From assembly GCF_040499845.1 (NCBI RefSeq), contig NZ_CP159342.1, positions 3,658,001-3,722,000 of the forward strand: a stretch of 64,000 nt of DNA, given 5' to 3'. Source of the DNA: Micromonospora sp. CCTCC AA 2012012. GTDB taxonomy: Bacteria > Actinomycetota > Actinomycetes > Mycobacteriales > Micromonosporaceae. Position numbers and translations under genes: made by a program. How positions within the stretch are numbered: position 1 is the stretch's first letter; every line of letters begins with the position of its first letter. Below, one piece after another: positions 26,401 to 34,504 of this stretch. The notes under the pieces were generated by a model that saw nothing but the letters and a program-made list of their open reading frames with translations, had not been told where the DNA came from and did no database searches.

Positions 26401-28060
26401 GGTGCTGCGGGTGCGGATCGCCGGCGAGGAGCGCTGGGTCGGCGTGGAGGACGCCGCCCGGCTGCGCGACGCGCTCGGCGTGGCGCTGCCCGTCGGCGTC
26501 GCCGAGGCGTACCTCGCACCGGTGGCCGACCCGCTCGGCGACCTGGTCGCCCGGTACGCCCGCACCCACGGCCCGTTCGCCGCCGCCAGCTGCGCCGCCC
26601 GCTTCGGGCTCGGTGTCTTCGTGGTGGAGCAGGCGCTGCGCCGGCTCGCCGCCACCGGGCGGGTCGTCTCCGGCGAGTTCGCCCCGGACAGCGTCGGCAC
26701 CCAGTGGTGCGACGCCGAGGTGCTGCGCCTGCTGCGCCGCCGCTCCCTCGCGGCGCTGCGCCGGGAGATCGAACCGGTGCCGCCCCGGGCGCTGGCCGCG
26801 TTCCTGCCCCGCTGGCAGCAGGTCGGCTCGTCGGCCCGGGGCGTCGAGGCCCTCGCCGCCACCGTCGAGCAGCTCCAGGGCACGGCGGTGCCCGCGTCCG
26901 CGCTGGAACGGCTGGTGCTGCCCGCCCGGGTCGCCGACTACTCCCCCGCCCAGCTCGACGAGCTCTGCGCCAGCGGCGAGGTGGTGTGGGCCGGGTCGGG
27001 GGCGATCTCCGGCGGCGACGGCTGGGTCACCCTGGCGTACGCGGACGCCGCGCCGCTGCTGCTTCCCCCGCCGGAGGAGGCGCTGACCCTGACCCCGCTG
27101 CACGAGTCCGTGCTCGACGCGCTCGCCGACGGGCAGGCGCTCTTCTTCCGGTCCCTGTCGGACCGGGTCGGCGCCACCGACGACACCGCGTTGAGCGCCG
27201 CCGTCTGGGACCTGGTCTGGGCCGGTCACCTCACCAACGACACCCTCGCCCCGCTGCGGGCGGCGCTCGGCGGCGGGGGCGCCCACCGGTCCCGCCCCTC
27301 CGCACCGCGTACCCGCTACCGCCGGCCCGGCCGGGTGGCGCTGCCCAGCCGCAGCGGCCCGCCGACCGTGGCCGGCCGCTGGTCCCGGCTGCCCGAGCGC
27401 GACCTCGACCCCACCCGCCGGGCTGCCGCCCTCGCCGACCTGCTGCTGGAACGGCACGGCGTGGTGACCCGGGGCGCGGTCATGGCCGAGCAGGTGGTCG
27501 GCGGCTTCGCCGCGGTCTATCCGGTGCTCTCCGCGCTGGAGGAACGCGGGGCGGCCCGGCGCGGCTACTTCGTCGAGGGCCTCGGCGCGGCGCAGTTCGC
27601 CGTGCCCGGCGCGGTGGACCGGATCCGCGCCCTCGCCGATCCGAACGACGGCGGTCGCGGCCGGGGCGGGCCCGCCCTGGTGCTCGCCGCCACCGACCCG
27701 GCCAACCCGTACGGCGCGGCGCTGCCCTGGCCGGAGCGGGTGGTCGACTCGGGCGACGGCGCCGCGCCGGCCACCGGGCACCGGGCCGGGCGGAAGGCCG
27801 GTGCCCTGGTCGTGGTGGTCGACGGCGACCTGGTGCTCTACGTCGAGCGGGGCGGGCGGACGATCCTCTCCTTCACCGACGACGGCGACACGCTCGCCGC
27901 GGCGGGCAAGGCACTCGCCGACGCGGTGCACTCCGGCGCGCTCGGCGCGATGTCGGTGGAGCGGGCCGACGGCGAGGCGGTGCACTCCTCCCCGCTGCGC
28001 GACGCGTTGACCGCCGCCGGTTTCCGGGCCACCCCGCGCGGGCTGCGTCTGCGCGGCTGA
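23426..28060 (+). CDS. lhr: Lhr-type ATP-dependent DNA helicase
   Basis: A 1,544-residue superfamily 2 helicase of the large Lhr family, which translocates 3' to 5' on single-stranded DNA and is linked to DNA damage responses in mycobacteria. Motifs in order are APTGSGKT (Walker A, near residues 61-68), the DEVH box in VIVDEVHAVAGTKRGAHL, SATVRP (motif III), and the second RecA domain with ATSSLELGIDMG and QRVGRAGHQ. A winged helix and the long Lhr-specific C-terminal region follow. Start codon choice is uncertain: ATG 23426 has AGGA upstream, while ATG 23447 and GTG 23456 are alternatives. It appears monocistronic. Confidence 0.92.
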   Translation: MSHRRGRMGGVADEVTDGHAVLAEFGAATREWFTAAFAAPTGAQVGAWRSVAAGRNALVVAPTGSGKTLAAFLWSIDRLAKEPSPADARRRCRVLYVSPLKALAVDVERNLRAPLTGIRQAATRLGVAPPDITVGMRTGDTPADERRAFARTPPDILITTPESLFLLLTSAARDSLRGVETVIVDEVHAVAGTKRGAHLALSLERLDALLERPAQRIGLSATVRPIDTTARFLGGARPVDVVQPPTAKTIEVSVQVPVEDMTRLDEQEQPEDDLGGPGGPRRASIWPAVEERVLSLIRAHRSTIVFTNSRRSAERLCARLNELAAEELAAATPPSGAEAWGGPVGPLRAPRQPAEVMAQAGGATGAPPVIARAHHGSVSREERKHIEEALKSGQLPAVVATSSLELGIDMGAVDLVVQIEAPPSVAAGLQRVGRAGHQVGAVSRGVVFPKHRGDLLSCTVVAERMSEGAIEELHYPRNPLDVLAQQIVAMVALEPWRLGDLAVLVRRAAPFAELPDSALHAVLDMLSGRYPSTAFAELRPRLVWDRAADVLTGRPGAQRLAVTSGGTIPDRGLFGVFLAGAERAARVGELDEEMVYESRVGDVFLLGSSSWRIEDITPDRVLVSPAPGQAAKMPFWKGDQLGRPVELGRAIGARVRALLRQSDADATAALRAGGLDDWAAGNLLAYLREQKEATRSLPDDRTVVVERFRDELGDWRLAVHSVLGARVNGPWALAIGRRLAERYGVDAQVMPSDDGIVVRLPDTADEPPGADVVVFEPDEIAQLVEESVGTSALFASRFRECAARSLLLPRRDPRRRQPLWQQRQRAAQLLDVAREYADFPVTLEAARECLQDVFDQPALAGLMRDLAARKVRLVEVESERPSPFARSLLFGYVGAFLYEGDAPLAERRAAALALDSALLGELLGRVDLRELLDPAVLAETEKQLRWLTEQRRPRDAEDVVELLRVVGDLSDAELAERGAPVAWLTELESARRVLRVRIAGEERWVGVEDAARLRDALGVALPVGVAEAYLAPVADPLGDLVARYARTHGPFAAASCAARFGLGVFVVEQALRRLAATGRVVSGEFAPDSVGTQWCDAEVLRLLRRRSLAALRREIEPVPPRALAAFLPRWQQVGSSARGVEALAATVEQLQGTAVPASALERLVLPARVADYSPAQLDELCASGEVVWAGSGAISGGDGWVTLAYADAAPLLLPPPEEALTLTPLHESVLDALADGQALFFRSLSDRVGATDDTALSAAVWDLVWAGHLTNDTLAPLRAALGGGGAHRSRPSAPRTRYRRPGRVALPSRSGPPTVAGRWSRLPERDLDPTRRAAALADLLLERHGVVTRGAVMAEQVVGGFAAVYPVLSALEERGAARRGYFVEGLGAAQFAVPGAVDRIRALADPNDGGRGRGGPALVLAATDPANPYGAALPWPERVVDSGDGAAPATGHRAGRKAGALVVVVDGDLVLYVERGGRTILSFTDDGDTLAAAGKALADAVHSGALGAMSVERADGEAVHSSPLRDALTAAGFRATPRGLRLRG

Positions 28061-28080
28061 CCCCCGCACCGCCCCACGAC

Positions 28081-28181
28081 ACCCCGCACCCCGCACCCCG
28101 CACCCCGCACCCCGCACCCCGCACCCCGCACCCCGCACCCCGCACCCCGCACCCCGCACCCCGCACCCCGCACCCCGCACC
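28081..28181. repeat. Heptamer microsatellite (ACCCCGC), about 14.4 copies
   Basis: An uninterrupted run of the 7-bp unit follows the lhr stop by 20 bp. On the minus strand it reads GGGGTGC repeated, that is, at least 14 G4 tracts with 3-base loops, an ideal sequence for intramolecular G-quadruplexes. Copy number is likely to vary by slippage. Confidence 0.95.
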
Positions 28182-28259
28182 AAGATCGTGCTTGATCGTG
28201 GATCGAGTGGCATCAGAGGGCGTTGAAGGCCACTACATCCTGGATCGAGCACGATCTTG
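28181..28259. repeat. Two-tier inverted repeat next to the heptamer array
   Basis: Outer perfect 12-bp arms (28181-28192 and 28248-28259, CAAGATCGTGCT and its complement) enclose an inner 6-bp stem (28206-28211 with 28229-28234). It may terminate lhr transcription or be a REP-like element. Confidence 0.7.
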
Positions 28260-28340
28260 CGGCGGAGGCGGCGGAGGCGGGGGCGGGACGGGGGCCGGGG
28301 CGGGGGCGGGGGCGGACAACGGTGAGCGGGCGAGGGTGGG

Positions 28341-28385
28341 GCGAAGCGGAAGCAGGCGAAGCGGAAGCAGGCGAAGGCGGAAGCG
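28341..28385. repeat. 15-bp tandem repeat
   Basis: Two perfect copies of GCGAAGCGGAAGCAG (28341-28355, 28356-28370) and a degenerate third. The preceding 60 bp (28258-28320) is G-run rich on the plus strand. Together with the heptamer array this makes a 400-bp repeat-filled spacer with no recognisable gene. Confidence 0.75.
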
Positions 28386-28463
28386 GGTCAGGGTGAGCGG
28401 CGGGATGGGGCCACTGAGGGCGGGTAGGGTGGCCCGGCCGGACATCGAGCACGGGACGGTGTG

Positions 28464-28640
28464 ATGGGCACGAACGAGGTGCGACCCGCGGGGGCGCGCG
28501 ATCACGACGCGGTGACGGTCCCGCACGAACGCGGGCGGCGCGGCCCGCACCCCAGCGACGGCTGGCACCCCGGTCACGGCACCAGCAGGGCGTACGAGGG
28601 GTCGGTGCCGACGGGCAGGCGGACCGGGGGTCGGCCGTGA
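28464..28640 (+). CDS. Small ORF translationally coupled to the SAM hydrolase gene
   Basis: A 58-residue ORF (starting MGTNEVRPAGARDHDAV) whose TGA overlaps the GTG start of the following gene (GTGA). Third codon positions are nearly all G or C, which fits real coding sequence in this genome. The product is hydrophilic, rich in Gly, Arg, His and Pro, with no domain, signal or membrane segment that I can see. A GTG lies directly before the ATG. It may be a genuine small protein or a leader that couples translation to the DUF62 gene. No homolog is recognised. Confidence 0.45.
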   Translation: MGTNEVRPAGARDHDAVTVPHERGRRGPHPSDGWHPGHGTSRAYEGSVPTGRRTGGRP

Positions 28641-29422
28641 CCGACGTACGGTGGATCTCGCTGATGACCGACTACGGCCTCGCCGACGGGTTCGTGGCGG
28701 CCTGCCACGGGGCGATCGCCCGGCTCGCCCCGGCGGCCCGGGTGCTCGACGTGACCCACCTGATCCCCCCGGCGGACGTCCGACGGGGCGCGGCGGTGCT
28801 CGCCCAGACGGTGCCCCACCTGCCGGTCGGGGTGCACGTGGCGGTGGTGGACCCGGGCGTCGGCACGACCCGGCGCGGGGTGGCCCTGGCGACGCCCGGC
28901 GGACTGCTGGTGGGGCCGGACAACGGGCTGCTGCCGGACGCCGCCGCGGCGCTCGGCGGGATCACCGCGGCGGTCGAGCTGACCAACCCGGAGTGGCTGG
29001 GGCCGGCGGTGTCCCGCACCTTCCACGGTCGGGACGTGTTCGCTCCGGTGGCGGCCCGGCTCGCGCTCGGCGCCCCGCTGGACGGGGCGGGTCCGGCGGT
29101 GGAGCCCGGGAGTCTGGTCCGCCTGCCCGAGCCGGTGGTCCGGTCGACCGCCGACGGGTTCGACGCCGAGGTGCTGACCGTGGACCACTTCGGGAACGTG
29201 CAGCTCGCGGCGCCGGGTGCGCTGCTGGCGTCGCTGCCGTCGCGGGTGCGGGTGGCGGGGCGGCCGGCGGCCCACGGACGCACCTTCGGCGACGCCCCGG
29301 TCGGTGACCTGGTGGTGTACGTCGACTCGGCCGGCCTGGTGGCGGTCGCGGTGAACACCGGCCGCGCGGCCGACCTGCTCGGCGTACGTCCCGGTGTGGT
29401 GGTGGCGGTGACCGGCAGCTGA
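28637..29422 (+). CDS. SAM hydroxide adenosyltransferase (DUF62 family SAM hydrolase)
   Basis: A 261-residue member of the DUF62/SalL superfamily, which splits S-adenosylmethionine to adenosine and methionine using water. The N-terminal substrate aspartate is in LMTDYG (D12), and the conserved water-activating Asp, Arg and His are seen in VVDPGVGTTRR (D72, R79 or R80) and FHGRDVF (H130). Length and domain arrangement fit the hydrolase branch. The halogenases fluorinase and SalL belong to the same fold, but there is no halometabolite gene context here, so hydrolase is preferred. The GTG start overlaps the stop of the small upstream ORF. Confidence 0.85.
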   Translation: MTDVRWISLMTDYGLADGFVAACHGAIARLAPAARVLDVTHLIPPADVRRGAAVLAQTVPHLPVGVHVAVVDPGVGTTRRGVALATPGGLLVGPDNGLLPDAAAALGGITAAVELTNPEWLGPAVSRTFHGRDVFAPVAARLALGAPLDGAGPAVEPGSLVRLPEPVVRSTADGFDAEVLTVDHFGNVQLAAPGALLASLPSRVRVAGRPAAHGRTFGDAPVGDLVVYVDSAGLVAVAVNTGRAADLLGVRPGVVVAVTGS

Positions 29423-29467
29423 GATCGGCCGTCGCCGGGTGAGCGTCGTCTGTGGAATGCTGCTCCG

Positions 29468-29710
29468 GTGGGTGATCACAGTGTTGCTGCCGCCTGTCCC
29501 TGCTGCGCCTCCCGGACCGGTGGGGGCACCTGTCCGGTCTGCTTCTGGACCGACGACGGCCAGTCCGACGCCGACGCGGACGTGGTGCGCGGCGGCCCGA
29601 ACGGCGACCTGAGCCTCTCCCACGCCCGGCTCAACTTCGCCGTCTACGGCGCCAGCCACCCGCGCTACCAGGACATGGTCCGCCCGGCCCGGCCGGACGA
29701 GCGCCCCTGA
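29468..29710 (+). CDS. CPCC family cysteine-rich protein
   Basis: An 80-residue protein with CPCC near the N-terminus (residues 10-13), a second Cys pair in CPVCFW (22-27), and the acidic WTDDGQSDADADVVRGGPNGDLSL segment split by family-conserved glycines. The two Cys pairs probably bind zinc. The family is widespread and has no established function. It begins at a GTG 45 bp after the SAM hydrolase stop and could be on the same transcript. Confidence 0.82.
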   Translation: MGDHSVAAACPCCASRTGGGTCPVCFWTDDGQSDADADVVRGGPNGDLSLSHARLNFAVYGASHPRYQDMVRPARPDERP

Positions 29711-29827
29711 CCGGCTGCGACGAGGCGAGCCGCCCGGTCCGCGGGGACCCGGGACCCCGGCGCTGGACGCCGCCGGGAATGCCCTGGCCAGGAGGCGCGG
29801 TCGAGGCGGGCGAGGGAGGATGGACGG

Positions 29828-30664
29828 GTGCCCGAAGGCGACACCGTCTGGAACACCGCCCGCGTCCTGCAACGCGCGCTGGCCGGCGCCCGGCTGACCG
29901 GCTCCGACTTCCGGGTGCCGCAGCTGGCCGCCACCGACCTGACCGGCTGGACCGTGCGCGAGTCGGCCAGCCGGGGCAAGCACCTGCTGCTCCGCCTCAC
30001 CGCCCCGACCGACGCCGAGCTTCCCGAGGGTGCCGACGGTCCGGAGGGTGAGGGTCGGCGGGACTGGACGTTGCACTCGCACCTGCGGATGGACGGCGCG
30101 TGGCGGGCGTACGCGCCGGGTGAGCGGTGGACGGGGCGGCCGGCGCATCTGATCCGGGTGGTGCTCCGCTCGGCGGTCGCGGTGGCGGTCGGCTACCACC
30201 TGCACGAGCTGGCCCTGGTGCCGACGGCCGAGGAGGGGTCGCTGGTCGGCCATCTGGGCCCGGATCTGCTCGGCCCGGACTGGGATCCGGCCGAGGCGGT
30301 CCGCCGGCTCGCCGCGCACCCGGACGAGACGATCGGCGAGGCCCTGCTGGACCAGCGCAACCTGGCCGGCGTGGGCAACCTCTACAAGTGCGAGCTGCTC
30401 TTTTTGCGCGGCGTGTCGCCCTGGACGCCGGTCGGCGCGGTGCCCGACCTGTCCGGGACGGTCACCCTCGCGCAGCGGTTGCTGGCCGCGAACCGGGGCC
30501 GGTGGACGCAGAGCACCACCGGGTCGCTACACCGGGGCCAGACCAGCTACGTGTACGGCCGCCGGGCGCAGCCGTGCCGCCGGTGCGGCACCGCGATCCG
30601 TAAGGAGGAGCTGGGCGAACGGGTGACCTACTGGTGCCCGGTCTGCCAGCCGGATCGCGCCTGA
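29828..30664 (+). CDS. nei2: Endonuclease VIII-like DNA glycosylase (Nei2 type)
   Basis: A 278-residue Fpg/Nei family enzyme that removes oxidised bases and cleaves the abasic site. Catalysis uses the N-terminal proline after Met removal; the protein begins MPEGDTVW, with P2 and E3 intact. The helix-two-turn-helix region is near LLDQRNLAGVGNLYKCELLF, and the C-terminal zinc finger has C250, C253, C270 and C273. The GTG at 29828 gives the mandatory N-terminus exactly, so the start is certain. MPEGDT rather than MPELPE places it with Nei rather than Fpg. Confidence 0.92.
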   Translation: MPEGDTVWNTARVLQRALAGARLTGSDFRVPQLAATDLTGWTVRESASRGKHLLLRLTAPTDAELPEGADGPEGEGRRDWTLHSHLRMDGAWRAYAPGERWTGRPAHLIRVVLRSAVAVAVGYHLHELALVPTAEEGSLVGHLGPDLLGPDWDPAEAVRRLAAHPDETIGEALLDQRNLAGVGNLYKCELLFLRGVSPWTPVGAVPDLSGTVTLAQRLLAANRGRWTQSTTGSLHRGQTSYVYGRRAQPCRRCGTAIRKEELGERVTYWCPVCQPDRA

Positions 30665-30846
30665 CCCGGCCGACAGAGCGTGGAAATTCCACGAACCGGC
30701 AAGATCCCCCAAGATACGGACGATTGGGTACTTCCCTCCCCCGGGTCCGACGTCGCATGCTGCGGTGGACTGCTCACCGATCGTCAGCAGGCAGCCGTCC
30801 GCCACGTCGGGGTGGTGGCCGGCGCGCCCCGGCCCCGGGGAGAGCC

Positions 30847-33800
30847 ATGGCCCTGTTCCGCAGACTCCGGCCAGGCTGGGCGGACCGCACCGCCCGGACC
30901 GGCGAGGACCACCCGCCGACCGTGCCGGCCGCCCGGGTCGCCGAGACCGGGCCCGCCCGGCCCAGCCTGGACCCGGCGGTCGCGCCGCGCTGCTTCGGCC
31001 CGGTGCCGAACTTCGCGGCCAGCCCGCTGCCGGTGTCGGACCGCGACGGGCGGGTGGTGCCGGGCACCGGCATCCGCAAGTTCGTCGACCCGTTGCCGCT
31101 GCCTGGCGGGCCGGGCGCGCGGTTGCCGGTGGCGGTGCCGGACACCATCACCTGGCCGGGCTGCGACTACTACGAGATCGGGCTCCAGGAGTACGCCCAG
31201 CAGCTGCACCGGGACCTGCCGGCGACCCGGCTGCGCGGCTACCGCCAGCTCAACCTGGGCACCGACGCGACCGGGCACAACACGGTCAGCCCGCCGGAAC
31301 GGCCCTGGCACCTGGGCCCGCTGATCCGGGCGCGGCGGGGTCGCCCGGTCCGGATCAAGTTCATCAACCAGCTCCCCACCGGCCGGGCCGGTGAGCTGTT
31401 CCTGCCGGTGGACGGGACGGTGGACGGGGCGGGTGTCGGGCCGCTGGACGGGCCGGCGCCGTACCCGCAGAACCGGGCGGTGCCGCACCTGGCCGGGGCG
31501 CAGACCGGCTGGATCAGCGCCGGCAACCCGTGGCAGTGGATCACCCCGGCCGGTGAGATCACCCCGTACCCGACCGGGGTGGGCACGGTGCCGGTGCCGG
31601 ACATGCCGCCGCCCGGGGCGGGGGCGGTCACGCTCTATTTCCCGAACGAGCAGAGCGGCCGGCTGATGTGGCTGCACGACAACACCCTCGGGCTCTCCCG
31701 GCTCACCGTCTATTCCGGACAGCTCGCGCTCTGTGTGCTCACCGACGCGGCCGAGGAGCGCCTCGTCGACGACGGCGTGCTCCCCGCCGAGGAGCTGCCG
31801 CTGGTGATCCAGGACAAGACCTTCGTGCCGGACGACGCCCAGCTCGCCGCCCAGGACCCGACGTGGGACCGGGACCGCTGGGGGGCCCGGGGCAGCCTCT
31901 GGCACCCGCACGTCTACCAGTCGCGGCAGAATCCGTACCGGACCGACGGGGTGAACCCGACCGGGCGGTGGGACTACGGGCCGTGGACGCACGACCCGGA
32001 CGGCACCGGCAGCCCGTGGGTCGCCCCGGTGCCGAACCCGCACCACGACCCGGTCGCCGAACCCGACGAGCCGCCGCTGACCCCGGGCGTGCCGCACCCG
32101 TCGGCGGTGCCCGAGGCGTACGGGGACACTCCGCTGGTCAACGGGGTGGCCTACCCCTACCTGGTAGTGGAGCCGAAGGCGTACCGGTTCCGGGTGCTCA
32201 ACGCGTGCGCGGACCGCAGCCTCAACCTCCAGCTCTACCGGGCCCGCGCCGACGGCCCGGACGAGGGCGACGACGGCGGTCCGGCCGACCCGGACACGGG
32301 TGAGGTGCCGATGGTGGAGGCGGTACGGGCGGCGGACCGGCCGCCGTACTGGCCGACGGACGGGCGCGACGGCGGGGTGCCCGACCCGCGGGCGGCCGGC
32401 CCGGAGTTCGTCCGGATCGGCAACGAGTGCGGTCTGCTCCCCGCCCCGGTGGTGCTGCCGAACCGTCCGGTCGGCTTCCGGGTGGACCGGCAGGACCCGG
32501 CGGTGCTCAACGTCGACGGGCACACCCTGCTGCTCGCGCCCGGCGAACGGGCCGACGTGGTGGTCGACTTCTCGGCCGTGCCACCGGGCAGCACCCTGAT
32601 CCTCTACAACGACTGCCCGGCGCCGCTGCCCCGCTTCGACCCCCGGTACGACCACCACACCGACGCCCCGGACCGCACCGCCTCGGGCGGGCTCCCGCCG
32701 ACCCGCCCCGGGTACGGCCCGAACACCCGGACCCTGCTCCAGTTCCGGGTGACCGGCACCCCGGCCGCCCGGTACGACCTGACCCGGCTCGCCGAACGCC
32801 TCCCCGGCGCGTACGCGGCCAGCCAGCGGCCGCCGATCGTGCCGCAGCCCGCCTACGACCGGGCCTTCGGCACCCGGACGCTCCGGGAGACGCTGGTGCC
32901 GGCGCACGCCACCACGGTCAGCTTCACGCCGGTCGGCGCGGTCAGCCCGGTGACCCTGCCGGTGACGGTGAAGACGGTCGGGCAGGTCTTCGAGCCCCGG
33001 CACGGCCGGGCGGTCGGTCGGCTGGGCGTCCGGCACCCGCAGGCCGGTCCGCTCACCCCGGGCACCCTGCCGCTCGGCCCGGCCGACCCGGCCACCGAGG
33101 TGCTGTCGGTCACCGAGCCCACCACGCCGGTCGGCGCGCCCGGCGACGGCACCCAGCTCTGGCGGATCGTCGGTGACGCCCCGCAGACCCAGGTGGTGCA
33201 CGTGAGTGGCTGCGACGTGCAGCTGGTCAACCGGGTGGGCTGGGACGGCGCGGTCCGTCCGCCGGACGGCGGCGAACTGGGCTGGAAGGAGACGTTCCGG
33301 GTCAACCCCCGGGAGGACGTGATCGTCGCGCTGCGCCCCGTCCCGCCCCCGCTGCCGTTCAAGCTCGGCGACAGCGTACGGCTGCTCGACCCGACCCGGC
33401 CGGCGGGCGTACGACTCGACGCCACCCCGGTCAGCCCGGTGGACGGGCAACCGGCGACGGTGGTGAACCATCTGGTCAACCTGGGTTGGGAGTACCGCTG
33501 GCAGAGCCAGGCGGCCGGGCTGCGCGACCAGGGCATGAGCCGTCCGCTGGTGCTGCGGGTCTCGCCTCGGGCGCCGACCGGGCTGACCGCCACCCCGGCG
33601 CCCGGTTCGGCGACCGCGCTGCCGGCCGTCGCGTTGGCCTGGACCGGCAACGGCGGTGCTCCCCCGGCGAGCTGCCACCTGCTGCAACGCGCCACCGACC
33701 CGGGCTTCACGGCCGGGTTGACCGAGCTGACCGTGGCGGCGGGCGCGACCCGGTACACCGACGCGACGGTGACGCCGGGCGTGACCTACCACTACCGGAT

Positions 33801-34437
33801 CCGCGCCGAGAACGCGGTGAGCTGCTCGGCCTGGTCGAACAGCGTCCCCGCGTCGGTGCGGCTGACCGCGCCGGCGAAGGTCACCGCGACGGTCCCGCCG
33901 GCCGCGCCGCTGCGGGTGGCGCTGCGCTGGGCGAACCGCTCCTTCGCCACCGGCGTCGACGTGCAGCGGGCGACGAACCCGACGTTCACCAGCGGGCCGG
34001 CCACCACCGCGATCGGGGTCGGCGACAGCCATGTGGACGCGGCGGTGGCCCCGGACACCACGTACTACTACCGGGTGCGGACCACGTACCTGGGCGCGGC
34101 CTCACCCTGGTCGACGGTGGCCGTGGTGACCACGCCGCCCCGGCCGACGGCCCCCGGCGGGGTGGGTGTCCTCGTCGCCGTGCCCGGACCGGACACCGCG
34201 ACGGTGGTCCTGAGCTGGTCGGCGGGCCCGCCCCCCGGTCCGGGTGCGGGCTTCGTGGTGGAACGCGCCACCGACCCGGCGTTCCGTGGCGAGCTGGCCG
34301 CGTTCACGGTCACCGGCCGGGGCTTCACCAACACCGGTCTGGCGCGGGGCGTCACCTACCACTACCGGGTCCGCGCCTTCAACGTCGTCGGCACGTCCCC
34401 CTGGACCACCCCCGCCGCCGTCACCACCCCGCCCTGA
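30847..34437 (+). CDS. Multicopper oxidase-like protein with degenerate copper sites and fibronectin III tail
   Basis: A 1,196-residue protein. Residues about 60-900 have the cupredoxin fold and order of CotA/bilirubin-oxidase-type multicopper oxidases (for example WDYGPWTHDPDG and FRVLNACADRSLNLQLYR). However, the four His-x-His motifs that bind copper are altered: HLH reads HLA (H214-A216), HDH reads HDN (277-279), HPIHLH is replaced by VVHVSG, and HCH near residue 875 is replaced by VNLGWEYRW. Activity as an oxidase is therefore doubtful. Residues about 909-1196 form three fibronectin type III repeats, each with YHYRV or YYYRV. No signal peptide is visible. The ATG at 30847 has GGGGAGAG upstream. 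Confidence 0.8.
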   Translation: MALFRRLRPGWADRTARTGEDHPPTVPAARVAETGPARPSLDPAVAPRCFGPVPNFAASPLPVSDRDGRVVPGTGIRKFVDPLPLPGGPGARLPVAVPDTITWPGCDYYEIGLQEYAQQLHRDLPATRLRGYRQLNLGTDATGHNTVSPPERPWHLGPLIRARRGRPVRIKFINQLPTGRAGELFLPVDGTVDGAGVGPLDGPAPYPQNRAVPHLAGAQTGWISAGNPWQWITPAGEITPYPTGVGTVPVPDMPPPGAGAVTLYFPNEQSGRLMWLHDNTLGLSRLTVYSGQLALCVLTDAAEERLVDDGVLPAEELPLVIQDKTFVPDDAQLAAQDPTWDRDRWGARGSLWHPHVYQSRQNPYRTDGVNPTGRWDYGPWTHDPDGTGSPWVAPVPNPHHDPVAEPDEPPLTPGVPHPSAVPEAYGDTPLVNGVAYPYLVVEPKAYRFRVLNACADRSLNLQLYRARADGPDEGDDGGPADPDTGEVPMVEAVRAADRPPYWPTDGRDGGVPDPRAAGPEFVRIGNECGLLPAPVVLPNRPVGFRVDRQDPAVLNVDGHTLLLAPGERADVVVDFSAVPPGSTLILYNDCPAPLPRFDPRYDHHTDAPDRTASGGLPPTRPGYGPNTRTLLQFRVTGTPAARYDLTRLAERLPGAYAASQRPPIVPQPAYDRAFGTRTLRETLVPAHATTVSFTPVGAVSPVTLPVTVKTVGQVFEPRHGRAVGRLGVRHPQAGPLTPGTLPLGPADPATEVLSVTEPTTPVGAPGDGTQLWRIVGDAPQTQVVHVSGCDVQLVNRVGWDGAVRPPDGGELGWKETFRVNPREDVIVALRPVPPPLPFKLGDSVRLLDPTRPAGVRLDATPVSPVDGQPATVVNHLVNLGWEYRWQSQAAGLRDQGMSRPLVLRVSPRAPTGLTATPAPGSATALPAVALAWTGNGGAPPASCHLLQRATDPGFTAGLTELTVAAGATRYTDATVTPGVTYHYRIRAENAVSCSAWSNSVPASVRLTAPAKVTATVPPAAPLRVALRWANRSFATGVDVQRATNPTFTSGPATTAIGVGDSHVDAAVAPDTTYYYRVRTTYLGAASPWSTVAVVTTPPRPTAPGGVGVLVAVPGPDTATVVLSWSAGPPPGPGAGFVVERATDPAFRGELAAFTVTGRGFTNTGLARGVTYHYRVRAFNVVGTSPWTTPAAVTTPP

Positions 34438-34504
34438 CCCGCCCCGCAACTGCCCTGAACGAGGGCCCGGTCGACAGCGAATACGAGAAAGTGCGCGACG
34501 GGGG

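Noticed and set aside
28081-28181. CRISPR-like array
   Set aside because: The unit is only 7 bp and contiguous, with no spacers and no cas genes nearby. It is a microsatellite.
23675-28252. A 1,525-codon open frame on the minus strand across lhr
   Set aside because: It is the exact antisense of a well-supported helicase gene. Its product is low-complexity Gly, Asp, Val, His and Arg with no domain, which is the usual shadow frame of very high GC coding sequence.
28637-29422. SalL-type chlorinase or fluorinase
   Set aside because: Same superfamily, but no halometabolite or biosynthetic cluster is present, and the broad family in actinobacteria is the SAM hydrolase.
30847-34437. Functional laccase or bilirubin oxidase
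   Set aside because: The overall fold matches, but the copper-binding His motifs are not intact, so an enzyme name would mislead.
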